64,000 nucleotides of DNA from positions 112,111 to 176,110 of the forward strand of contig NZ_SNZC01000001.1 in the NCBI RefSeq assembly GCF_004363695.1, in the 5' to 3' direction. The notes under the pieces are model-generated. The model ran no database searches. It saw only the letters and a program-made list of their open reading frames with translations, and was not told the DNA's origin. Made by a program: the position numbers and the translations under genes. The stretch's first letter is position 1. Each line of letters starts with the position of its first letter. The DNA comes from Flavobacterium cheniae. GTDB taxonomy: Bacteria > Bacteroidota > Bacteroidia > Flavobacteriales > Flavobacteriaceae. Positions 36,367-43,407 of this stretch are shown piece by piece.

Positions 36367-37386
36367 ATGCTAAGAAAACTCTTATTCCTTTTTTCATTTC
36401 TGCTATCGGCTACAACATTTGGCCAAATAGGAGGTAAGAGTGTATATCAATTTTTAAACTTAGCACAATCTCCAAGACAAGCTGCTTTAGGCGGAAAAAC
36501 GGTAACTGTAGTGGATTACGATGTAAATCAAGCGTTTTATAATCCAGCAACAATTAATGCCGAAATGCACAATCGTTTATCGGCAAATTATGGAAGTTAT
36601 TTTGGAGAAGTTTCCTACGGAACAGCAGCTTATGCGTATACTTACGACCGTCATTTGCAAACATTTCATGCCGGAATAAGTTATGTTAATTACGGAACTT
36701 TTGAAGGAAGAGACGAATTAGGAAATTTAACTTCCGATTTTACAGGAAGTGAAGCCGCATTGTCTGTTGGATATGCTTATAATATTCCTTGGACCGATAT
36801 GTTTGTGGGCGCTAATGCTAAATTGATTTCGTCTACGTTAGAAAGTTACAATTCTTGGGGAGCAGCGGTAGATTTAGGTTTTTTGTATGTGGATTACGAT
36901 AATGATATTAATTACGGTTTAACGGTTCGAAATTTAGGATTTCAAATTAAACCTTATCAAGATACGAATGAAAAATTACCTTTAGCCATTGACGCTGGAA
37001 TTTCGCAATTAATGGAGAATGTCCCAATTCGTTGGCATATGACTTTTGAAAATTTACAGGAATGGAATATAGCTTTTTCAAATCCAAATAGGGCAGAAGG
37101 CAGTTTAGATGGAGGTTCGGAAGAAGAAAAAGTATCTTTTTTTAATAATGCTTTGCGACATGTGATTTTGGGTGCCGAATTATTTCCAGAAAAAGGTTTT
37201 AATATTCGATTAGGTTATAATTTTAGAAGAAGTGAAGAATTACGAATTTTAGAACAACGTCATTTTTCTGGAATTTCTGTTGGTTTTGGATTGCGTTTTG
37301 GAAAAGTTAAATTTGATTATTCGTATTCCAGATATACAGTGGCAGCCAATACCAGTTTGTTCGGTTTGATGATTGATTTGGAGTAG
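36367..37386 (+). CDS. porQ: Type IX secretion system protein PorQ
   Basis: PorQ is an outer-membrane beta-barrel component of the type IX secretion system, needed with the PorU/PorV attachment machinery for surface delivery of cargo. The 339-aa protein has a signal peptide ending 'SATTFGQ', the family start 'GGKSVYQFLNLAQSPRQAAL' near residue 22, then alternating barrel strands and a C-terminal aromatic strand ('YSRYTVAANTSLFGLMIDLE'). It sits upstream of cmk, a neighbourhood I recall from flavobacteria. Cargo with the matching sorting signal is encoded at 19.6 kb. Confidence 0.85.
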   Translation: MLRKLLFLFSFLLSATTFGQIGGKSVYQFLNLAQSPRQAALGGKTVTVVDYDVNQAFYNPATINAEMHNRLSANYGSYFGEVSYGTAAYAYTYDRHLQTFHAGISYVNYGTFEGRDELGNLTSDFTGSEAALSVGYAYNIPWTDMFVGANAKLISSTLESYNSWGAAVDLGFLYVDYDNDINYGLTVRNLGFQIKPYQDTNEKLPLAIDAGISQLMENVPIRWHMTFENLQEWNIAFSNPNRAEGSLDGGSEEEKVSFFNNALRHVILGAELFPEKGFNIRLGYNFRRSEELRILEQRHFSGISVGFGLRFGKVKFDYSYSRYTVAANTSLFGLMIDLE

Positions 37387-37390
37387 AAAT

Positions 37391-37503
37391 GAGTGATTAG
37401 TGAAAAGTAATTAGTGAAAAGTAATTAGTGATTAGCTTAAATGAACTTAATTATTCATAAAGTATTACTTAAAAAAACTTATATGACTTATATGTTTTAA
37501 AAA
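37391..37503. repeat. Composite intergenic repeat, interrupted copy (left part)
   Basis: Repeated 'GTGAAAAGTAATTAGTGA' units, then 'ATGAACTTAA' and 'AACTTATATGACTTATATGT', match the reverse complement of 7917-8030. The third module (CTTTGCGTCTTTGCG type) that follows at 7871-7886 is displaced here to 37960-37978, on the far side of a small gene. Confidence 0.75.
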
Positions 37504-37523
37504 AATAAAAATTGAACATAATA

Positions 37524-37958
37524 ATGAGAAGAATTGAGAGTGATTACAGATATTTGTCAATATTGTTTATATTAAATATAGTTCTTGTTTTTGTTTTAAT
37601 TATTTTAGCTAATGAAATTTTATCATTACAATTACAAAATCTGAAATTTATTATAATACTATTTATTACTTTATTTTTGTTTAATTTCTATAAGTGTTTT
37701 GTTTATTTTGATACAAATTCTATTTACTTTAAAAATATTTATGGTTTTACTTTAAAGAAAATTAATTTTAAAGATATAAAAGGAAGTAAAGTAATTAAAA
37801 ATCAATATTTTAACAACAATATCATGTTCCTGTTTGGAGATAAATACGATGAAATGATAGAGATAAAATTAGATTTAATAAATTCAAAAAAATACTCAGT
37901 TAATGGACAGTTCTTTTCAAATACTGGATTAAATGACTTTATAAAATTAATAAAATAA
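37524..37958 (+). CDS. Small membrane protein, PH-like C-terminus
   Basis: I do not recognise a named family. From the ATG at 37524 the 144-aa product has two hydrophobic segments (about residues 11-30 and 40-56) and a C-terminal domain of short beta strands ('YFDTNSIYFKNIYGFTLKKI', 'DIKGSKVI') like the small bacterial PH domains found behind two-helix anchors. It is very AT-rich, with codon use unlike cmk and porQ beside it. It lies between two halves of a composite repeat that are adjacent at 7.9 kb, so it looks like a later arrival. Confidence 0.65.
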   Translation: MRRIESDYRYLSILFILNIVLVFVLIILANEILSLQLQNLKFIIILFITLFLFNFYKCFVYFDTNSIYFKNIYGFTLKKINFKDIKGSKVIKNQYFNNNIMFLFGDKYDEMIEIKLDLINSKKYSVNGQFFSNTGLNDFIKLIK

Positions 37959-37959
37959 A

Positions 37960-37980
37960 ACTTAGCGTCTTTGTGACAAC
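37960..37980. repeat. Composite intergenic repeat, interrupted copy (right part)
   Basis: CTTAGCGTCTTTGTGAC is a degenerate copy of the CTTTGCGTCTTTGCG module. It ends just before the cmk ATG and may form part of the cmk leader. Confidence 0.6.
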
Positions 37981-37982
37981 AT

Positions 37983-38666
37983 ATGAAAAAAATTACCATA
38001 GCAATAGACGGTTTTTCGTCAACAGGAAAAAGTACATTGGCTAAGCAATTGGCTGCAACATTAGGTTATGTATATGTAGATACTGGTGCGATGTATCGCG
38101 CGGTAGCTTATTTTGCAATGCAACATAACTTGGTTTCTGAAACGCATTTAGATAAAGCAGGTTTGGTTGCCCAATTACCAAATATCAATTTGCGTTTTCA
38201 ATTCAATCCTACTTTAGGATTTGCAGAAATGTATTTGAACAATGAAAACATCGAAACACCTATTCGAACAATTGAAGTATCGCGTATGGTAAGTAAAGTG
38301 GCTGAAATTTCAGAAGTTCGTGCAAAATTGGTAGAGCAACAACAAGCTATGGGCAAAGACAAAGGCATTGTGATGGATGGAAGAGACATCGGAACCGTAG
38401 TTTTCCCTGATGCTGAACTGAAATTATTCATGACAGCAAGTTCAAAAACCAGAGCACAACGCCGTTTTGACGAATTGGTAGAAAAAGGACAACACATTAC
38501 TTTTGAAGATGTACTTCAAAACGTAGAAGAACGCGATTACATTGATACAAATAGAGAAGATTCTCCTTTAGTAAAAGCAGATGATGCTATTGAAATTGAT
38601 AATTCTTCGCTAAGTAAGAAAGAACAATTTGATATCGTATTGAATTTAGTAAAAGAAAAATTATAA
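37983..38666 (+). CDS. cmk: Cytidylate kinase
   Basis: Cmk phosphorylates CMP and dCMP to the diphosphates in pyrimidine salvage and nucleotide balance. In this 227-aa cytoplasmic enzyme the P-loop 'AIDGFSSTGKSTLAKQLA' starts near residue 6, 'YVDTGAMYRAVAYFAM' near 30 binds the nucleobase, and 'MDGRDIGTVVFPDAELKLF' near 129 with 'RAQRRFDEL' near 160 form the NMP and LID regions. Length and motifs are standard. The next gene follows after 20 bases. Confidence 0.96.
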   Translation: MKKITIAIDGFSSTGKSTLAKQLAATLGYVYVDTGAMYRAVAYFAMQHNLVSETHLDKAGLVAQLPNINLRFQFNPTLGFAEMYLNNENIETPIRTIEVSRMVSKVAEISEVRAKLVEQQQAMGKDKGIVMDGRDIGTVVFPDAELKLFMTASSKTRAQRRFDELVEKGQHITFEDVLQNVEERDYIDTNREDSPLVKADDAIEIDNSSLSKKEQFDIVLNLVKEKL

Positions 38667-38686
38667 ACAACTAAACAAATAACAAC

Positions 38687-39151
38687 ATGAAATTTTTAAG
38701 CAATTCTTTGAAAGTGACTTTTTTATTATTATCGGTTTTATTTTTAAATGGATGTAGTAGTGATGAAGACAGCGACGAAACAACAGCAAACATTGAAGGC
38801 GTTTGGCAATTAGGAAGAATGTACGGTACAGCCAATTATACTGGCATGAACGCAAATTTAGAAGGCGATTCTGAAGGAACTATGGAGTTCAAAACAGATG
38901 GAACTTACGATAACGATATTATTAGTGCTTATATAACTGTTTCGATTCCTGCTATGAATTATTCTGAAACAACACCTATTGAAACAACTTCAACAACAGG
39001 TGTATATAATTATGACCAAACAACAGATGATTTAGAAATTGATGGAGAAATGTCGAAAGTAGTGGTGTTGAATGCTAATTTTATGAAAATTAAAACGCTA
39101 ATCAACGATAGTGGTGTAACAGGAGAACTTTTTTCTGAATATCACAGATAA
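38687..39151 (+). CDS. Lipocalin-like lipoprotein, 154 aa
   Basis: A signal peptide with lipobox LNGC (near residue 23) and an acidic stretch 'SSDEDSDETTAN' precede a small beta domain starting 'IEGVWQLGRMYG', the pattern of lipocalin-like lipoproteins common in Bacteroidetes. These may bind small hydrophobic molecules; no ligand can be inferred. It lies 20 bases after cmk and likely shares its transcript. A strong hairpin ends the unit. Confidence 0.78.
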   Translation: MKFLSNSLKVTFLLLSVLFLNGCSSDEDSDETTANIEGVWQLGRMYGTANYTGMNANLEGDSEGTMEFKTDGTYDNDIISAYITVSIPAMNYSETTPIETTSTTGVYNYDQTTDDLEIDGEMSKVVVLNANFMKIKTLINDSGVTGELFSEYHR

Positions 39152-39168
39152 AATTTAAAAAAAAAAAC

Positions 39169-39202
39169 AAAAAGGCTGTCACTTTTAAATGACAGCCTTT
39201 TT
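39169..39202. terminator. Bidirectional terminator
   Basis: AAAAAGGCTGTC and GACAGCCTTTTT enclose a loop of about ten bases between the lipocalin-like gene and the convergent MlaD-like gene, whose stop codon overlaps the right edge. Confidence 0.85.
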
Positions 39203-40182
39203 TATTTTGTTGTTTTGCTTTTCGCTTTCTCCTTAGCTTGTTTCTTGAAATAACCTCTAAACAAAAAGTTGTGTTTTAACGCTTCTAAATTTTCGTTAAG
39301 CTTACCGCTGGCACCATTTAAATTCGTCATGGTTGAATCTATCTTTTTAACCAAATTTTCATCATTTGATAAATAATTCAACGCGCCTTTTCCTTCTTTT
39401 ATATTTACAACGGTAGCGTTTAAGTTGGTAACTACTTTATCAATTTCGGCACTTGATTTTTCTAAATTGGTAATGATGTTTTTCATTTTTACCGCTACAT
39501 CTTTATCATTTAAAACGCCAATTACATTGTCTTTTTGATTTAAAGAAAGTATCAGATGATTTAAGTTGTCAATCGATTTTACAGTTCCCAGTGAAGTTTC
39601 TTTCAAATTATGAATCGTTTCTTTCAAGTCTCTCGACATAACACTATCTTTTAATAATGTTCCAACAGTTCCTTTTCCTTGATTGATTTCGTTAGTTATT
39701 TTCAATAAGTCGGCTGTTAAAAGCGCTGCATTTTTATTGGTTTCATTTAATGTTTCCAGCATGGCATCAGTTCCAATGCGACTGTAAGATTGAATTACAT
39801 CTCCATTCTCCACCTTTTTTGCGACACCTTTGCCTGGAATAATGTTAACAATCATATTTCCAACCAATCCATCCGAACTAATAGTAGCCACAGCATTTTT
39901 TTGAATATGATGCATTATTTTATTGTCAATTAACATGTTTATATTAATTGTGGTGTCGTTTATCATTTCGATTTCGGTTACGGTGCCAATATCAATTCCG
40001 GCATAACGGACATTGTTTCCTGGTTGTAATCCGTTTACATTAGCAAAAACAGCTTTTAAGTTAGACGTGTTTCCAAACATATTTTGCTTGTTGCCAACAA
40101 AATAAATCGCGGCTAAGAAGACTAATGTTCCAATAATGACAAAGATTCCGAGTTGTATTTTTTGTGAATTTGATTTTTCCAT
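39202..40182 (-). CDS. MlaD-like substrate-binding protein of a lipid ABC transporter
   Basis: This protein binds phospholipid between inner and outer membranes for the MlaE/MlaF ABC transporter. From ATG 40182 (MEKSNSQKIQLG) it has 326 aa, one N-terminal membrane helix (about residues 9-28), the MCE domain ('VFANVNGLQPGNNVRYAGID' near 42, 'SDGLVGNMIVNIIPG' near 100) and a long helical C-terminal part to about 300, more extended than in E. coli MlaD. It ends in a basic 'KEKAKSKTTK' tail. Non-ATG starts upstream would overlap the ATPase gene and are unlikely. It is the third gene of the mlaE-mlaF-mlaD operon. Confidence 0.87.
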   Translation of the reverse strand: MEKSNSQKIQLGIFVIIGTLVFLAAIYFVGNKQNMFGNTSNLKAVFANVNGLQPGNNVRYAGIDIGTVTEIEMINDTTININMLIDNKIMHHIQKNAVATISSDGLVGNMIVNIIPGKGVAKKVENGDVIQSYSRIGTDAMLETLNETNKNAALLTADLLKITNEINQGKGTVGTLLKDSVMSRDLKETIHNLKETSLGTVKSIDNLNHLILSLNQKDNVIGVLNDKDVAVKMKNIITNLEKSSAEIDKVVTNLNATVVNIKEGKGALNYLSNDENLVKKIDSTMTNLNGASGKLNENLEALKHNFLFRGYFKKQAKEKAKSKTTK

Positions 40183-40189
40183 TGTTACA

Positions 40190-40942
40190 TTATTTAAAAA
40201 ACGCTTGCACTTTAGGATCGCTTGAGCTTGATAATTCGCCAAACGTTCCCTCTATATAATTTACTCCGTCTATTAACAAAATCATGCGATTGGCAATTAC
40301 TTTAGCACAATCTACATCATGTGTAATGATGATAGAAGAGGTGTTGTATTTTTTTTGTACCGAATTCATCAAAAGTACAATTTCTTTCGATGTAATAGGA
40401 TCTAAACCGGTTGTGGGTTCGTCATATAAGATAATTTTCGGTTTTAGAATCAAGGTTCTAGCTAAAGCAATTCTACGTTTCATACCGCCCGAAAGTTCGT
40501 TTGGCATTAAATCGATGGCGTGTGCTAAACCTACGCTTTCTAACGCTTCCATAACCAAAGGCGTAGTATCTTCAATTACACCAAATTTTTTCGTGTGACG
40601 ACGTAACGGAAACTCTAAATTTTCTCGAACCGACATCGAATCATACAAAGCACTTCCTTGAAATAGAAAGCCGATTTCAGTACGTAATTCATCTAATTCT
40701 TCTTGTTCTAGGTTGTTGATTTCTTGATCCATGACTAAAATCGAACCACTATCGGGTTGTTCTAAGCCAATCACACATTTAATCATCACCGATTTCCCCG
40801 AACCCGATTTCCCCATTACCACTAAATTTTCTCCTTCATACAATTCCAAATCAAATCCATCCAAAACTACGTTAGTACCAAAACTTTTATGTAAGTCTTT
40901 GATACTAATAATCGCATTTTTTGAAGTTGTATTTGTTTTCAT
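40190..40942 (-). CDS. MlaF-like ABC transporter ATP-binding protein
   Basis: This 250-aa ATPase powers the MlaE permease in lipid transport across the envelope. Walker A 'VMGKSGSGKSVMIKCVIGL' is near residue 42, the Q-loop 'FLFQGSALYDSMSVRENLEF' near 93, signature 'LSGGMKRRIALARTL' near 146, and Walker B 'KIILYDEPTTGLDP' near 167. 'SGKSV' and 'GGMKRR' are typical of MlaF rather than other importers. It lies between the permease (2 bases upstream) and the MCE protein (7 bases downstream). Confidence 0.9.
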   Translation of the reverse strand: MKTNTTSKNAIISIKDLHKSFGTNVVLDGFDLELYEGENLVVMGKSGSGKSVMIKCVIGLEQPDSGSILVMDQEINNLEQEELDELRTEIGFLFQGSALYDSMSVRENLEFPLRRHTKKFGVIEDTTPLVMEALESVGLAHAIDLMPNELSGGMKRRIALARTLILKPKIILYDEPTTGLDPITSKEIVLLMNSVQKKYNTSSIIITHDVDCAKVIANRMILLIDGVNYIEGTFGELSSSSDPKVQAFFK

Positions 40943-40944
40943 GG

Positions 40945-41730
40945 TTATAAATCGTAAAAAATATTAGTAACAAAAACAGCCACAAAGTCAATAATAAAAA
41001 GCAACATAGAAGTATAAACTACCGCTGCATTGGCTGCTTTTCCTACGCCAGCTGTACCTTTTTTACAGTTATAACCTTTGTAGCAACCCACTAAACCAAT
41101 CGCAAACCCAAAAAAGAAGGTTTTGATAGTAGCAGGCACAATATCGCTGTATTCTAAAATATTAAAAACCTGATTGAAATATAATGTAAACGAGACATTT
41201 CCTTTGATGTTTTCCACTAAAAATGAACCGTAAATCGCAATGAAATCACCTACGATTACTAATAACGGTAACATCAACGTAGTCGCTAAAATTCTCGTAA
41301 TCACTAAATATTTAAAAGGATTGGTTCCCGAAACTTCCATAGCATCAATTTGTTCGGTTACTTTCATAGAGCCTAATTCGGCACCAATTCCTGAACCAAT
41401 TCTACCGGCGCAAATTAAAGCGGTGATGATGGGACCAATTTCACGAATAATAGAAACACTCACCATTGAAGCCATCCAAGAAACGGCACCAAATTCCTGC
41501 AACGTAGGACGTGATTGTAAAGTAAATACCAAACCAATGATAAAACCCGTAACGCTCACTAATAACAAGGAGCGATTTCCAATATAAAAACACTGACGTA
41601 AAAATTCTTTGAATTCGTAAGGCGGTTTCCAAAATTCTTTGAAAAAGCGACCTGCAAAGTAAGAAAGTTCTCCTACTTCGATGAGAAAGTTTTGTAAAGC
41701 TTCAGTAAGATTGGCGAAATATTTTTTCAT
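40945..41730 (-). CDS. MlaE-like ABC transporter permease
   Basis: MlaE is the inner-membrane permease of a phospholipid transporter maintaining outer-membrane asymmetry. The 261-aa protein has five to six hydrophobic segments and the family motifs 'REIGPIITALICAGRIGSG' near 96, 'GAELGSMKVTEQIDAMEV' near 115 and 'KGYNCKKGTAGVGKAA' near 218. It is the first gene of a three-gene operon. The periplasmic carrier MlaC and the STAS protein MlaB of E. coli are not next to it, which is usual in this phylum. Confidence 0.92.
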   Translation of the reverse strand: MKKYFANLTEALQNFLIEVGELSYFAGRFFKEFWKPPYEFKEFLRQCFYIGNRSLLLVSVTGFIIGLVFTLQSRPTLQEFGAVSWMASMVSVSIIREIGPIITALICAGRIGSGIGAELGSMKVTEQIDAMEVSGTNPFKYLVITRILATTLMLPLLVIVGDFIAIYGSFLVENIKGNVSFTLYFNQVFNILEYSDIVPATIKTFFFGFAIGLVGCYKGYNCKKGTAGVGKAANAAVVYTSMLLFIIDFVAVFVTNIFYDL

Positions 41731-41807
41731 GAAGCATCATAATTACAATCAAATATAGTGATTTTTAATGATATAAAAGCTGATTTTTGTAAGATATACC
41801 ATAAAAA

Positions 41808-41835
41808 AATCCGATTTGAAATTTCAAATCGGATT
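41808..41835 (-). terminator. Terminator after the AraC-type regulator gene
   Basis: AATCCGATTTG and CAAATCGGATT flank a 6-base loop. On the minus strand seven T follow. It lies 20 bases after the regulator's stop codon. Confidence 0.82.
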
Positions 41836-41855
41836 GTAAGAATTATATTTAAATG

Positions 41856-42419
41856 CTATAATTCCTCTAACATGATTCGTTTTTTGTACTGTTTTATTTT
41901 TTTGAAATAGGTTGGCGTCAATCCCGTAATTTTTTTGAATTGATGCGATAAATGTGCTACACTGCTGTATTCCATTAACAAACTAATTTCGGTAAGCGTT
42001 AATTCATCATATAAAAGTAATTCTTTTACTCTTTCTATTTTGTTGATTATAATATAGTTAACTATTGTTGTTCCTGTAACTTCTGAAAATAGCGAAGAAA
42101 GATGGTTGTAATTGTAATCTAGTTTTTCGCTTATATAGTCAGAATAGTTGATTTTTGGATTTTCTTCAGAATAGTGAATCAATTCAATGATAATCGTTTT
42201 GGTTTTTTCTATTAGTAATGATTTTTTATCATCGATTAATTCAAGGCCTTTTTTTATAAGCCCTTTTCGAAGAAACTCTCTATCATCGCCAGTAATGTCT
42301 TTTTTAAGATTTACTTCACCAAGTTCTATAGAAGTGTGTTTTAATTTTAATTTGTCAAGTTCTTCTTTAACTGCCATTTTGCAGCGAAGAGAAACCATGT
42401 ATTTAATGTGTATTTTCAT
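41856..42419 (-). CDS. AraC family transcriptional regulator, short type
   Basis: The C-terminal ~85 residues are an AraC-type double helix-turn-helix ('NYNHLSSLFSEVTGTTIVNY' near 102, 'LTEISLLMEYSSVAHLSHQF' near 141). The N-terminal ~90 residues are not a sugar-binding cupin. They begin 'MKIHIKYMVSLRCKMAVKEE' and look like a small ferredoxin-like fold of the heavy-metal-associated type that has lost its CxxC. The HMA-MauE protein gene lies upstream on the same strand, so a metal- or redox-linked role is plausible. A 14-bp palindrome in its leader could be an operator. Confidence 0.85.
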   Translation of the reverse strand: MKIHIKYMVSLRCKMAVKEELDKLKLKHTSIELGEVNLKKDITGDDREFLRKGLIKKGLELIDDKKSLLIEKTKTIIIELIHYSEENPKINYSDYISEKLDYNYNHLSSLFSEVTGTTIVNYIIINKIERVKELLLYDELTLTEISLLMEYSSVAHLSHQFKKITGLTPTYFKKIKQYKKRIMLEEL

Positions 42420-42496
42420 AAATGAAATTCCTGAATTAGTTGCTAAGCGAATATGATGCTTAATTACATGATACGCTTTACTAATTGCTATTCTTG

Positions 42497-42510
42497 TAAA
42501 GGTACCTTTA
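42497..42510. promoter_or_regulatory. 14-bp perfect palindrome, candidate operator
   Basis: TAAAGGTACCTTTA is a perfect inverted repeat in the 173-base leader between the HMA-MauE gene and the AraC gene. It lies about ten bases downstream of a -7-like box, so a bound dimer would block transcription from it. AraC proteins usually bind direct repeats, so another regulator is possible. Confidence 0.4.
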
Positions 42511-42519
42511 TAAGCGGTG

Positions 42520-42527
42520 CAAAACTA
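42520..42527 (-). promoter_or_regulatory. -7 box for the AraC-type regulator gene
   Basis: On the minus strand TAGTTTTG matches TAnnTTTG. It lies about 100 bases before the ATG, giving a long leader that holds the palindrome. No clear -33 TTG. Confidence 0.35.
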
Positions 42528-42592
42528 ATTTTAATGAAAGTTAAATACTTACATAATTTTATGTTTCAGTTATATATTTATTAGCTTAAAAA

Positions 42593-43327
42593 TTAAATTA
42601 AAACAAATACCATAATGCCACTCATCAGTATCATTAGAGCATCTTCTATAATTGTAATTGTACTCATTGGTAAATTAAAAACGGCTCCTAAACAAGCACA
42701 TTGAATTTTTTTCTTATTCAAAACCGCTTGCAAAACTCCTATGATACTGATTGACATTACGATGAAAGTGATACTATTTGTTACTAAAGGAAACAAATTT
42801 GACAGAAATGAAAGTCCTAAACCTAATTCTACAAAAGGATACAAATAGGCCCAAAATGGTATTTTTTTAGCAATAATATCATACATTTTATAACTTTCTG
42901 CAAAACCATTCAAATCCAACAACTTGAAAAAGGAAAATGCTAAAAAGAAACCACCCATAAAATGATTCATCCATTTCATTACAATTTCAGTTGGTCCCAT
43001 TTGATTTGATTTCATACTTTGTAAAGCCATAATTGTAGTGACTATTACGATGTAAAAAAAGATCAGCAGTATGGGTTTGTAAATTTCGAACCAACTTTTT
43101 ACTTCTTCATTAATTTCTACTTCTTCAGGAGTCTCAATATTGTATTTAGTATCTAAAGCTTCTTTTAAGTCGTTTAAAGCAACATGTTTATCCATGGTTA
43201 TTATTGCCAGCTCTGTATCTTTAGAAATGGTAACAGAAGTCACATTTTTAACTTGTAACAATGAGTTCTTTACTTTTTCTTCGCAACTTGTGCAAGTCAT
43301 TCCAGTTATTTTGTACGTATGCTTCAT
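42593..43327 (-). CDS. HMA domain fused to MauE/DoxX-like membrane protein
   Basis: The N-terminal ~68 residues form a heavy-metal-associated domain with the metal-binding motif 'GMTCTSC' (residues 8-14). Four to five hydrophobic segments follow (about 88-244) in the style of MauE/DoxX redox-associated proteins. Near the end 'KIQCACLGAVFNLPM' carries a Cys pair (CAC), typical of MauE-type proteins. A function in copper or other soft-metal handling or thiol redox transfer is inferred from the domains. The AraC-type regulator lies 173 bases downstream. Confidence 0.85.
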   Translation of the reverse strand: MKHTYKITGMTCTSCEEKVKNSLLQVKNVTSVTISKDTELAIITMDKHVALNDLKEALDTKYNIETPEEVEINEEVKSWFEIYKPILLIFFYIVIVTTIMALQSMKSNQMGPTEIVMKWMNHFMGGFFLAFSFFKLLDLNGFAESYKMYDIIAKKIPFWAYLYPFVELGLGLSFLSNLFPLVTNSITFIVMSISIIGVLQAVLNKKKIQCACLGAVFNLPMSTITIIEDALMILMSGIMVFVLI

Positions 43328-43370
43328 ATTGATATGATTTAATAAGTAACCCTAAAGTTACTGTAAAAAA

Positions 43371-43398
43371 AATCCGTTTTGCGTTAACAAAACGGATT
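43371..43398 (-). terminator. Terminator after the OmpA-family gene
   Basis: AATCCGTTTTG and CAAAACGGATT flank a 6-base loop. On the minus strand eight T follow. The OmpA stop codon is at 43408. Confidence 0.85.
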
Positions 43399-43407
43399 CT
43401 CATAAAT

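Noticed and set aside
40183..40242. N-terminal extension of the MlaD-like protein overlapping the ATPase gene
   Set aside because: It starts at TTG, lies wholly in the 3' end of the ATPase gene in another frame, and precedes the normal cytoplasmic start MEKSNSQ.
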